In this document: piece by piece, positions 54,420 to 64,000 of the stretch
How positions within the stretch are numbered: the first letter of the stretch is position 1
How the letters are laid out: every line of letters starts with the position of its first letter
Origin: Topomyia yanbarensis
Taxonomy: Eukaryota > Arthropoda > Insecta > Diptera > Culicidae
DNA length: 64,000 nucleotides
Assembly (NCBI RefSeq): GCF_030247195.1
Contig: NC_080672.1
Span: forward strand, 183,579,234-183,643,233
Direction of reading: 5' to 3'
Notes under the pieces: generated by a model
Told to the model about the DNA's origin: nothing
Seen by the model: only the letters and a program-made list of their open reading frames with translations
Database searches by the model: none
Made by a program: the position numbers and the translations under genes

Positions 54420-55661
54420 TCAAACATGGAGGTAGAATATAACATGGAAATCATCATAGGTAACATAGAGTCTTGCAAAGTTTTTTAATGTTTCTTCCAT
54501 TACGCTACCTAGATCCATTGGACTAAAGGAAGCGTTGGGTGCAAACGAGTTTGTGGGCGTGGTAATGGTAGCCGTTATTTTGGCCTTGTTACCTGCCACT
54601 GAAGCATAAGATGACACACCATTGTAGGATGGTGTGACAGAGGTAGAAGTTGTTAATCAATTTTGAATCGGATTAACACGTTTGGACGTGTTTTCTTGAA
54701 GCGTACTTCAAGAAACAGGTCCATCTTTTATTTTTTGTTTTTGTTGTCTAGAATGAGAATTTAAAATTTTGTCTCGAACAGGACAACCCCAGAAATTCGA
54801 TTTATGATTTTCGCTACAATTAGCGCATTTGAAACTTTTTGTGGTTTTTTTTCACCGGACAAGTATCTTTCGTGTGGAATTTATCACCACAGATCATACA
54901 TTTGGAATCCAAATGACAATTTTTTGTGCCGTGTCCAAAGCCTTGGCTCTACGACACTGGGTCAGATATTGAATTCTGCCCCCATGTCGTCTATAATGTT
55001 CCCACTTTACTCGCACGTGGAACTTAAAACGTGCTTTTTCAAATACTTTCAAATTATTTACCTCATTACGGTTGAAATGAATTAAATAAAGCTCCTTGAT
55101 AATTCCAGAGCGTACTGGCGTGTTATCGCCGCTGAAAGGTTAGCATAAGGTTAGGTTCATAAGGATAACTTGTGAAGGAGAAAAGCCAAGTAAATTTTTC
55201 AAATCGTTGGATATTTCATCCAAACTTTGACCTTGTGGTAGCCCTTTCAAGACAGCCTTGAATGGTTTATCTGCCTTGAAATCGCATAAATAAAATTTAT
55301 ATAACTTCTCCGTGAGATACTGGAGTAGTCGTTTGTGGCCAATCAATCCCTCTGCTGTAACTCGACATTCTCCTCTTCGGCCAATCTCAAAAGAGACTTT
55401 TACGTCCGGAAGGAACGTCGAAAGCACAATTCGAAAGGCTTTGAAGTCGGAGATCATCACCGCTATAGGCGGAGGTGATTGCGTTTTCTTCTCATTGGCA
55501 TTATGCAAAATACGAGGAAATTTTGAAATTTCATCAGCTTCACATTCGGATAAAACATCGAATGAGTTGCTGCAGTCAATTGAATTTTCGGGTGGAGAAG
55601 CTACCCTTTTCCGTTTAGTTTTAATTTTTGGCACACGGCCTTTCTGGGAGGACCCAGGCAT
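54420..55661 (-). pseudogene. Jockey-like LINE ORF1 (gag-like) with zinc knuckles
   Basis: The ATG at 55661 opens 173 codons with a basic N-terminus (KIKTKRKR) and an RNA-binding-like middle (FKAVLKGLPQGQSLDEI). After a stop and frame changes the minus strand continues, with CANCSENHKSNFWGC near 54825, a CCHC knuckle of ORF1 proteins. The C-terminal part reaches about 54420. It would bind element RNA; the copy is broken. Confidence 0.8.
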
Positions 55662-55925
55662 GTTGGAAGAATTAAATATTTCTTTAGGCCGAATTGTTCT
55701 TGAAAAATGTTTAGTCTTGAAAAAGACTGATTGGCATGAGCATGAGCATGAGCATGAGCATGATGACCGTACAATTCGTAGTTGCTACTCCGCGATTGAC
55801 CAAAACAAGCGAAATTGCACAGAGAATCAACAAATGGGGCCTGGGAGTAGCTATCCATCCTCAATATGCACGTTTCGAGAGTTCTATACGTTGAAATGTC
55901 AATAACGGCGCCGGCCACGTCCTTA
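55662..55925 (-). promoter_or_regulatory. Probable 5' region of the Jockey-like LINE with (GCATGA)n
   Basis: This lies upstream of ORF1 on the same strand and is bounded by GACTGTAAGGACGTGGCCGG at its far end. A hexanucleotide repeat GCATGA, ~5 copies on the plus strand (55736-55762), lies inside. LINE 5' UTRs hold the internal promoter; no specific site is visible. Confidence 0.45.
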
Positions 55926-58813
55926 CAGTCATCGGGGAAGGAAAGTAATGTTAGTGTAGCAAACGTTGTTATGGAGATCGTGTATACCTCTGCATCTCCA
56001 CGTTTGCCACGGGAAGGAGTTTTTGTTAGTAGGATGGGGTAAAGAGTTACACAAATCTGGATTCACCTTGATAAGTGATACGATCTATGCAACTCTCAGA
56101 AGTGTTATCGTGTGTTTGTTGCTCTGGGCAGCCGGCTGCCGAGAATTTGATGGATTTATCGTTTGTTGAATTAATTTGGACATGCCCGGTTCGCAAAAAA
56201 ACAACTTCAACTCCGGACTGCCGACAGTCGGGAGTGTTACTTATGTTTAATACAATCAGACGGTATGTGAAAAATTTTATTATTACTTGTTTCTTTATTC
56301 CGGCGAAATACGATATTCCAAAAAGAATTCAATATTATAAAAAGCGTCTCTAGAGATCTGTCACAATATATACGGTAACACCTATGTAATTGAAGACTTC
56401 GCAATACAAGCACTATTTATCGTATATAAAATTTGGTATTTATATAGCAAATAAAATAACAATTATATATTGATTTTTTTTTCTCCGTGAACAATTGAAT
56501 AAGGTAGTGTTATTCGCGCGCGTTGTTACACCTCCGGAGATCGCGTAGATGGTTCACTGAACTAACGGCCGCTAGTGCTTAAAGACGGTATAAGACAAGC
56601 ACCTCCGAAACACCTGAAACGACCAGCTCCCCATATCAACCCTCATATACGACTCAACAGTCACCATTGCACTCAGGCAAGACCACGCGCACTCCTCACG
56701 CACAATACCCAGTAGATCAGTCTCTCGGTTGGTCAAATACACAACAAAGAAACCAGTCTGATCAATCCAAAGAAACGTCAGCCCGACTGGTATCAACCGG
56801 CGAACACGCGTTCCCTTACAATGCCATCAAATCAAAGAACATCCAAAACCACATACGACAGAACATGTGCAATCCCGAATACAACAAAACGAAGACTACC
56901 TAACGACCTGCAACAAAACAAGATCGGAAAACCAGCCGCATAACCAAGGTGGTCCATTTTCAAAGATAGCACTGTTGATGAATCACCTTACAACACAGGT
57001 GATAAGGGACGCGGACGAAAACAGCTGACCACCGCCCTTCCGATAACATTTATTCATGAATGATAAAAAAATAGTTTCCTAGATCGAAGAACAAATTAAT
57101 AATAGTATCCATATTATATAAACTTAGATATTTGTTTTCCTGAAATAAAAAAGTTTTAGACCCTTAGGAAGAATAATTCAAAACTTGTCTCGTTCAAAAG
57201 AGAACAAGTTTCCGGATAGTGATATTATCAGTGATATTGGTTCGTTTGTAGTAATACTGTTCTACCTGAGACAAATATATACCGAGTAAAAATATTATTC
57301 AAATTTTAAATTTGAATTAACGCGAAATTGGCTAAATGTCGGTCATTGGTGTCTTCGGAGGCACCCATCAACGCAACAAGTCCCTCCCTCCGACACCGTA
57401 CGTCTAAAGATCCATCCCCAAAAAGTGAGACATCTTCTGAGAGCCACTTATTGAAACGCAATCTCCAAAAATAATCATCAAAATGTGAAAAAAATCATTG
57501 TTCAGGGCCCCCCGATAGAACATCCCAAATTCAGTCTCAGATGAAAGAGGAGTATCCAAACCTTTGACCAGTGAATACCCCAGCAATTCCGATTTCCCCG
57601 TCCAAACATTGTTCTACCAGAGACACGGTGATTCATTCTCCAACACTTTTCGTATTTTTTGAAAATACTTTTTTCTGCACAATATAGACTAATTTCACAG
57701 CTTTTCACTACTCATTGCGACAAGGATTACACAGTGACAGCTAGTTATAAGAACACGTTTAGGAAACACTAAAACCTTAAAAACGGGTTCGAAACAGACA
57801 CAAAAACACTAGCTACCTTCCATCAAAGCTTTCACGAATAAACCTTATGTTGGCGTGATGTTAAGGTGGCCATCTCAAATTTTGTACAGTACATAATCTT
57901 TTTGGATTGATCGAAGTGAATATCTTCTGCGTGAAGATATATAAATACACTGTAAAAAGGTCGTCGTCAGAGCCTGATTGATAGTTTTAAGTAATCAATA
58001 AAAAGTTCAACATCCGAGCCTTCTCTTATCTTAGAATTCCGAAATATGATAAAATAAAAACCTCAATTTACCACAAATTGTGCACTGTCAGACACACTTA
58101 AGAGAAATTCAAACTAAACAACCAGAAAAGGCTAAGAGGCCACATCCAGGGACCAAAGAAGATCATAAAAGCCTCCGCTTATTAAAAAGAAAGAAAAATA
58201 TGCTTCCCGATTTCGCCAATGTCCCCGTCCTATCAGCCCAAAACTCACCAAGGGGCTGACAAAAATGGATCTCCACTGTGCATCAAAATAACCAAACTGT
58301 AATGAAGACAGCGTTTGTAATAACTCTTTGAATAATATGCTAGTCGAAATCATATTCTTCCAATATGTACTCGAATATTATTGTAAAGATTAATGGTGAA
58401 GCCGTGATAATCAAAAGAGAAAGTAAACAAAGAGAGTAACTCCCTTGCACATAGGTCCGGTGTAGTCAATACAAATCAATTTCAAACGAAATATGGCGTC
58501 TCTCTGTAGTTCCACTCTCCTTAGTTCCTCTCCAGTCTACCGGCGCACGGCATTGCACAGAACCGAATCGGACGAATTGAAAAGTGATAATAGGTTTGTT
58601 CCAGTACCAAGGGATACTGGAAGTACTCCGGAGCAAACAAGTAGAAAACCGTTCCTGTATTGCATTCTCTTTTTGCGTATACGCAACGCACACTGATGCG
58701 GCGTACATGAATGCACTACACACCGTTAAATCCAATGCTAATCTCAACATAGCCATAAAATTAAACACCAACACAACCACGTGCGGACTGGATCATACAA
58801 GATACAACCGCTA
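55926..58813. other. Non-coding DNA, possible old LTR near 57840-58030
   Basis: No gene is supported. The piece 57855-58035 has ATATATAAATACAC followed by a CAGAGCC start-like region and AATCAATAAAAAG, the order TATA box, start, poly-A signal of an LTR or small promoter-terminator. Two minus-strand frames (57404-57586 and 58132-58353) are of unknown nature. A C-rich, A-rich strand bias is visible at 56580-57020. Confidence 0.3.
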
Positions 58814-59149
58814 GCGAATGACGGATCTCAATAGTGGCATGTCTGTAATAATATACGTACATGGAACTATTGAGATCAGAGCTACAGGTCCAAAGCCCTG
58901 GTAAAGGAGGATGGTTGTGATGATCTGGGCCGAGGTCACCACGCAAAGCAAGGTAGGTCATAACCCCAATTCCAAGGCGTGAAGCGACCCGTGCCGAGGG
59001 ATGAGTGAACGAGGGGGTGAAAAAGATGCTCGATCGTTAACGGAGCCTGTGGGGAACTGGGCAACCCCCACAGTAAGCGTCCCTTACCACATTAATGCGG
59101 AGCTCTGACGTAGCGGACATTTATTCTCGCGCTATTCGTGGGTACAAAC
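58814..59149 (+). promoter_or_regulatory. 5' UTR of R1-like LINE, copy 1
   Basis: The unit begins GCGAATGACGGATCTCAATA, and the same 336-base leader recurs at 61040-61378 before the second copy. It is GC-richer than its surroundings and carries no long frame. It is expected to hold the element's internal promoter. Confidence 0.75.
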
Positions 59150-60622
59150 ATGGAGAACAACAACAAAAACAATAAACAATCGGAGGTGCCAAACCCCTTT
59201 GCTAGAGGTGGTTTGGCGAGGTCTTCCCCCCGTGGGGAGAGTAGTGGAGCGATGAGTGCTGCATCTGAAAGCACCAGTGACCCCCCAGCAGCGGTAGGGA
59301 ATAGCCCTACCAACGCATTGGACGGGCCACTATCTGCGATGCGCAAAGTGGTGGAGCAGCTCGATTCAATAATCGAGTACACTAGCGCAAAGCAAAACAT
59401 AAGCAAGGAGTTAAAACAGAGTCTCCTGGAACTCCGAAAAACTGTTCGTGTCGCAAGACAGAAACAGCAGGCTTATGCCAAGAGGGTGGAATGTCGGGAG
59501 AAGTCCGACAGAGAAACCCAGACAGTGGCCTCCATGAGGGAGGGAAAAGAGAAGGTCGATACGGGCACTCAGACAGTGGCCTTTAGCTTCTATGGAGCAG
59601 CCACGTCGCTCGAAGCGGCGGCCGAGTTCCCCTCGAAGGGAAAAGGCAAGTGCAATCGCAAGACGGCGTCGAACGCGAAGCGCCCTAGGAAGTCGCCAGG
59701 CGAGGGTGCAAAAACCGACACCACACGGCGTGCAACCGTTAAGGCCAAACGCCGTCTGGCCGAGGTAAGCGAGGGCGAGAGTGATCTCGCTGAGCAGAGC
59801 GTTGGTACCAGCAACCCGGCGCGACCGGGGCAGGGGGGCCCAAACCCCTGGACGCTGGTCACCAAGAAGAAGCCGCTACCGACACCGGAGGTACCGCGGC
59901 CCGCGAAGAAGGCCAAGGACAGAGGCGAGGCCTTGTGGTTAAAAACCGACAAGGACAAATACGCCGATGTCCTAAAGTCGATGAAGGCGGCCGAAAGCCT
60001 TTCGGCCCTTGGGAAAGATATGCGTAGCGTGAGACGCACCAACACGGGAGAAATGCTTCTAGTGCTGAAGCGAGGCGCACAATCTAGTGCGGTATACAAG
60101 GCCTTGGCTCAAGAGGTCCTTGGTGAAGGCGTCCAAGTCAGGTCGCTAGGGGCGGAAATGACTCTCCAGTGCAAGCATCTGGACGAGTTCACGGCCGCAG
60201 AAGATGTCGTCGCAGCCGTTAAGGAACAATGCGACGTCACATTCGAGCGGGCCTCTGTGCGATTTAGAGATGGACCCTCTGGCACCCAAGTAGCCTACCT
60301 CAGGCTACTGAAGGCGGATGCCAAAAAGGTAACCGAGAAAGGGAAGCTGAAGATCGGCTGGTCGGTATGCCCTATTAGCATACCCCAGCCGCCTTCAGTG
60401 GATAGGTGCTACCGGTGCCTTGAGTCCGGCCACAAAGCCTACGAGTGCAAGGGCATAGATAGGAGCAAACTATGTCGTCGCTGCGGCGAGGAGGGACATA
60501 AAGAGCGGGGTTGCACTAAGGCACACAAGAGCCTTATCTGCACCACTAAGAAGCAAGCCCATAAACATGCTATGGGCGGACCTTCGTGTCCCTTCGGTGA
60601 GTTAAATAAGAAGAAGCCGTGA
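59150..60622 (+). CDS. R1-like LINE ORF1, intact 490 codons
   Basis: The ATG at 59150 was chosen because it aligns with the start of copy 2; an in-frame GTG lies 12 bases upstream. The protein is basic, with a KRPRKSPGEGAK stretch. The C-terminus has three zinc knuckles (CYRCLESGHKAYEC, CRRCGEEGHKERGC and a third ending GGPSC), typical of R1-clade ORF1. It binds element RNA. The frame has no stop, so this copy of ORF1 is young. Its TGA overlaps the start of ORF2. Confidence 0.93.
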   Translation: MENNNKNNKQSEVPNPFARGGLARSSPRGESSGAMSAASESTSDPPAAVGNSPTNALDGPLSAMRKVVEQLDSIIEYTSAKQNISKELKQSLLELRKTVRVARQKQQAYAKRVECREKSDRETQTVASMREGKEKVDTGTQTVAFSFYGAATSLEAAAEFPSKGKGKCNRKTASNAKRPRKSPGEGAKTDTTRRATVKAKRRLAEVSEGESDLAEQSVGTSNPARPGQGGPNPWTLVTKKKPLPTPEVPRPAKKAKDRGEALWLKTDKDKYADVLKSMKAAESLSALGKDMRSVRRTNTGEMLLVLKRGAQSSAVYKALAQEVLGEGVQVRSLGAEMTLQCKHLDEFTAAEDVVAAVKEQCDVTFERASVRFRDGPSGTQVAYLRLLKADAKKVTEKGKLKIGWSVCPISIPQPPSVDRCYRCLESGHKAYECKGIDRSKLCRRCGEEGHKERGCTKAHKSLICTTKKQAHKHAMGGPSCPFGELNKKKP

Positions 60623-61039
60623 ACTTCACACAGCTAAATCTTAACCATTGTGCAGCAGCCCAACAGCTGCTGTGGCAGTCGGTCTCGGAGTCGAGGACAG
60701 ATGTTGCCCTCTTATCAGACCCGTACCGCATCCCTGCCGGCAACGGCAATCGGGTGTCGGACTGGTCTGGAATGGTGGCAATCTGTACAACGGGACGGTT
60801 CCCGGTTCAAGAGGTAATACACTCCTCCGCCGAGGGTGTGGCGATTGCCAAGATCAATGGTGTGTTCTATTGCAGCTGTTACGCTCCACCAAGGTGGCCA
60901 ATAGAACAGTTCAACCAGATGATCGACAGGCTCTCGTCGGACCTAGTGGGCCGGAAACCGGTAGTCATAGCGAGAGACTTTAACGCTTGGGCAGTGGAGT
61001 GGGGCAGCCGCTGTACAAATAGCAGGGGTCAAGCGCTAA
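60619..61039 (+). pseudogene. R1-like LINE ORF2, cut after the endonuclease N-half
   Basis: ORF2 begins at GTGAACTTC, overlapping the ORF1 stop; no ATG is present at this place in either copy. It reads QLNLNHCAAAQQLL, DVALLSDPY and VVIARDFNAWAVEWGS. The Gly before the catalytic DFN is Arg here, where copy 2 has Gly. It ends abruptly at GCGCTAA, where the leader of copy 2 starts. The rest of ORF2 is absent from this side. Confidence 0.9.
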
Positions 61040-61378
61040 GCGAATGACGGATCTCAATAGTAGCACGTCTGTAATAACATACGTACATGGAACTATTGAG
61101 AACCAGAGCTACAGGTCCAAAGCCCTGGTAAAGGAGGATGGTTGTGATGATCCGGGCCGAGATCACCACGTAAAGCAAGGTAGGGCATAACCCCAATTCC
61201 AAGGCATGAAGCGACCCGTGCCGAGGGATGAGTGATCGAGGGGGTGAAAAAGACGCTCGATCGTTAACGGAGCCTGTGGGGTACCTGGGCAACCCCCACA
61301 GTAAGCGTCCCTTACCACGCTAATGCGGAGCTCTGGCGTGGCGGACATATATTTCTCGCGCTACTCGTGGGACTATAC
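61040..61378 (+). promoter_or_regulatory. 5' UTR of R1-like LINE, copy 2
   Basis: Same leader as 58814-59149 with few changes. It starts with GCGAATGACGGATC immediately after the truncated ORF2 of copy 1. Confidence 0.75.
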
Positions 61379-62850
61379 ATGGAGGTAAATAAAAATAAAA
61401 ATAAACAGACGGAGGTGCCAAACCCCTTCGCAAGAGGTGGTTTGGCGAGGTCTCCCCCCGTGGGGAGAGTAGTGGAGCGATGAGTGCTGCATCCGAAAGC
61501 ACCAGTGACCCCCCAGCAGCGGTAGGCAATATCCCTACCAATGCATCGGAGGGGCCAATAGCTGCGATGCGCAAAGTAGCGAAGCAACTCGATTCTATAA
61601 TCGACTTCGCTAGCGCAAAGCAGAACATAGCCAAGGAGTTGAAGTTGAGCCTCTTGGAGCTCCGGAAAGCTGTTCGTGTCGCAAGACAGGAGCAGCAGGC
61701 CTATGTTGAGAGGGTGGAATGTCGGGAGAGGCCCGACAGAGAAACCCAGACAGTGGCCTCCAATAGGGAGGAAAGAGAGAAGGTCGATAGAGGTTCACAG
61801 ACAGTGGCCTTTACCTTCTACGGAGCAGCCACGTCGATCGGAGCGGCGACTGAGTTCCCATCGAAGGGAAAAGGAAAGGGCAATCGCAAGACGGCATCGA
61901 ATGCGAAGCGCCCTAGGAAGTCGCCAGGCGAGGGTGCCAAAACCGACACCACTCGGCGTGCAACCGTCAAGGTCAAACGCCGCCTGGGTGAGGTAAGCGA
62001 GGGCGAGAGTGACCTCGCTGTGGAGAGCGATGGTACCAGCAACCCGGCACGACCGGGGCAGGGGGGCTCAAACCCCTGGACGCTGGTCACCAAGAAAAAG
62101 CCGGCACCGAAACCGGAGGTACCGCGGCCTGCGAGGAAGGCCAAGGACAGAGGCGAAGCCTTGTGGTTAAAAACCGACAAGGACAAATACGCCGATGTCC
62201 TTAAATCGATGAAGGCGGCCGAAAGCCTCTCGGCCCTTGGGCAGGATGTGCGTAGCGTAAGACGCACCAACACGGGAGAGATGCTCCTGGTGCTGAAGCG
62301 AGGCGCACAATCAAGTGCAGTATATAAGGCCTTGGCCCAAGAGGTCCTTGGTGAGGGCGCCCAAATTAGGTCGCTAGGTGCGGAAACAACTCTCCAGTGC
62401 AAGCACTTGGACGAGTTCGCGACCACAGAAGACGTCGTCGCAGCCGTCGAAGAGCACTGCGGCGTCACAATCGAGCGGGCCTCTGTGCGATTGAGGGACG
62501 GACCCTCTGGCACCCAAGTAGCCTACCTCAGGCTACTGAACGCGGATGCCAAAAAGGTAACCGAGAAAGGGAAGCTGAAGATCGGCTGGTCGGTATGCCC
62601 TATTAGTATACCCCAGCCGCCTTCAGTGGACAGGTGCTATCGGTGCCTAGAATCCGGCCATAAAGCTTACGAATGCAAAGGCATAGACAGGAGCAAGTTA
62701 TGTCGTCGATGCGGCGAGGAGGGGCATAAAGAGCGGGGGTGCACTAAGGCATATAAGTGCCTTATCTGCACCGCTAAGAAGCAAGCCCATAAACATGCTA
62801 TGGGCGGACCTTCGTGTCCCTTCGGCGAGTTAAATAAGAAGAAGCCGTGA
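61379..62850 (+). pseudogene. R1-like LINE ORF1, copy 2, one frameshift
   Basis: The ATG at 61379 corresponds to that of copy 1, but one T is missing in the AGGTCTCCCCCC run near 61450, so the first ~25 codons are out of frame. From 61480 the frame is open for 456 codons and matches copy 1 closely, including the three zinc knuckles. A downstream ATG (61480) could give a slightly shorter protein. Confidence 0.9.
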
Positions 62851-64000
62851 GAGTCACACAGCTAAATCTTAACCATTGTGCAGCAGCCCAACAGCTGCTG
62901 TGGCAGTCGGTCTCGGAGTCGAGGACAGATGTCGCCCTCTTATCAGACCCGTACAGCATCCCTGCCGGCAACGGCAATTGGGTGTCGGACGGGTCTGGAA
63001 TGGTGGCAATCTGTACAACGGGAAGGTTCCCGGTTCAAGAGGTAATACACCCCTCCGCCGAGGGTGTGGCGATTGCCAAGATCAATGGTGTGTTCTATTG
63101 CAGCTGCTACGCCCCACCAAGGTGGCCAATAGAACAGTTCTACCAGATGATCGACAGGCTCTCGTCGGACCTCGTGGGCCGGAAACCGGTAGTAATAGCG
63201 GGAGACTTCAACGCTTGGGCAGTGGAGTGGGGCAGCCGCTGTACAAATAGCAGGGGTCAAGCGCTAATGGAAGCGTTTGCGAAACTCGATACTGTGCTAG
63301 CTAATGATGGCTCCGCTAGTACATTCCGTAGAAACGGAGTGGAGGCGTGGATTGATTTGACCTTTGCCAGCCCGAGTCTGGCTCCAGGCATGGAATGGAG
63401 GGTAGACGAAGGCTACACCCATAGCGATCATCTAGCAATCCGCTTTAAGATCAACTATGGTGTGCAGCATCCGAGGGCGGGAGATCCCTGTCAGGTACGC
63501 GGGTGGAAGTCCAATCACTTCGACAGCGAAGCTTTCACCGCGGCCCTGGGACTGGAGGCCAACACCGACAGTCTAAGCGGGGATGCGCTGGTAGCTGTTC
63601 TACCACGCGCGTGCGACGCCACTATGCCGAGAAAAACACTGCCAAGAAACGGTAGATGCCCGGTATACTGGTGGAGTGCCGAGATTGCAGCTCTACGGTC
63701 AGCCTGTCTCAGAGCTAGACGTAGGATGCAAAGAGCTCGCACCGAGGATGCAAGAGAAAACCGCCGTGAAGCGTTTCGAGCTGCGAAATTAGCCCTTAAC
63801 AAGGCTATTAAAAGCAGCAAGAGAGCGTGTTTCGACAACCTGTGTGAGAGTGCCAACGCGAATCCGTGGGGTGACGCCTACCGGATTGTGATGGCCTTGA
63901 CCAAAGGGGGCTCCTCACCCCCAGAACGGTCTCCGGACCGGTTGGCAACGATTATCGAAGTACTCTTCCCGTCTCGAGCCACAAGCCCCTGGCCACCTGC
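62847..64000 (+). CDS. R1-like LINE ORF2: endonuclease and linker, continues past window
   Basis: The frame is open for 384 codons to the window end. It holds the APE-type endonuclease: QLNLNHC, DVALLSDPY (Asp where the family usually has Glu), VVIAGDFNAWAVEWGS, WIDLTFASP and YTHSDHLAI. The linker follows, with PVYWWSAEIAALR, a pattern typical of the R1 and neighbouring clades. The RT domain is expected beyond 64000. The start is non-ATG, overlapping the ORF1 TGA, so ORF2 is probably made by reinitiation or a related mechanism. Confidence 0.92.
   Translation, partial: MRVTQLNLNHCAAAQQLLWQSVSESRTDVALLSDPYSIPAGNGNWVSDGSGMVAICTTGRFPVQEVIHPSAEGVAIAKINGVFYCSCYAPPRWPIEQFYQMIDRLSSDLVGRKPVVIAGDFNAWAVEWGSRCTNSRGQALMEAFAKLDTVLANDGSASTFRRNGVEAWIDLTFASPSLAPGMEWRVDEGYTHSDHLAIRFKINYGVQHPRAGDPCQVRGWKSNHFDSEAFTAALGLEANTDSLSGDALVAVLPRACDATMPRKTLPRNGRCPVYWWSAEIAALRSACLRARRRMQRARTEDARENRREAFRAAKLALNKAIKSSKRACFDNLCESANANPWGDAYRIVMALTKGGSSPPERSPDRLATIIEVLFPSRATSPWPP

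Noticed and set aside
55736..55762. GCATGA repeats as a CRISPR-like or coding His-Ala repeat
   Set aside because: A simple hexanucleotide microsatellite in a LINE leader; no spacers, and the His-Ala frame is incidental.
57404..58353. Exons of a membrane protein on the minus strand (57404-57586 and 58132-58353)
   Set aside because: Hydrophobic stretches are present, but there is no recognised family and no convincing splice sites linking them.
59590..60099. Long minus-strand frames opposite R1-like ORF1 (also 61818-62513)
   Set aside because: Antisense shadows of a GC-rich coding frame with clear zinc knuckles on the plus strand.

Overview
The window is repeat-dense, mostly AT-rich animal DNA, and almost everything recognisable in it is a transposable element or a broken gene copy. 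The repertoire is Ty3/gypsy elements, Jockey-, RTE- and R1-like LINEs, a tRNA-derived SINE resembling mosquito Feilai, many MITEs, and decayed histone genes. Together with the phrasing of several dispersed repeats this points to a culicine mosquito (Aedes/Culex type); that assignment is inference. I see no intact host protein-coding gene. The longest clean reading frames are R1-like ORF1 and ORF2 at the right end. Two runs of exactly 500 N (18577-19076, 50077-50576) are assembly gaps.

Layout. 1-3.3 kb: a decayed plus-strand Ty3/gypsy gag-pol with an intron-like interruption, a full SINE insertion with target-site duplications, and a candidate start of the 3' LTR. 5.5-11.8 kb: copy 1 of a segmental duplication, carrying a block of histone H3, H2B and H4 remnants with TATA boxes and histone 3' stem-loops. 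13.5-18.6 kb: a minus-strand Mag-like Ty3/gypsy element broken by three insertions. One of these (16501-17339) ends in CACAGTG heptamers with 23-bp and 12-bp spacers and A-rich nonamers, and is flanked by GATCG on both sides. That is the architecture of a Transib/RAG-type transposon. 22.7-23.4 kb: a hAT-like MITE with 8-bp target duplications.

24.6-33.6 kb is a nest of insertions. A MITE is split by a TA-flanked element (24703-32920), which holds a GC-repeat inverted-repeat unit, an ORF1-only LINE with both ends and a target duplication (26062-27274), and a long-inverted-repeat unit (27368-32552). The last contains copy 2 of the segmental duplication, itself carrying two further MITEs and a 130-bp tandem duplication. 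The histone block is absent from copy 2.

34-43 kb holds further inverted-repeat elements in AT-rich DNA without recognisable genes. 43.7-46.8 kb: a histone-H1-like mini-gene, a ~430-bp tandem array with dimeric higher-order structure, and an H3/H2B-like remnant ending in a perfect histone stem-loop. 47.2-49.0 kb: a 1.8-kb foldback transposon whose inverted ends are minisatellites, flanked by a 9-bp duplication. 50.6-55.9 kb: a minus-strand Jockey-like LINE broken by an RTE-like LINE. 58.8-64 kb: two R1-like LINEs head to tail, the second running off the window.

Most of these elements do not work together. The window reads as an insertion graveyard in which relative ages can be inferred from nesting and from the two copies of the segmental duplication.
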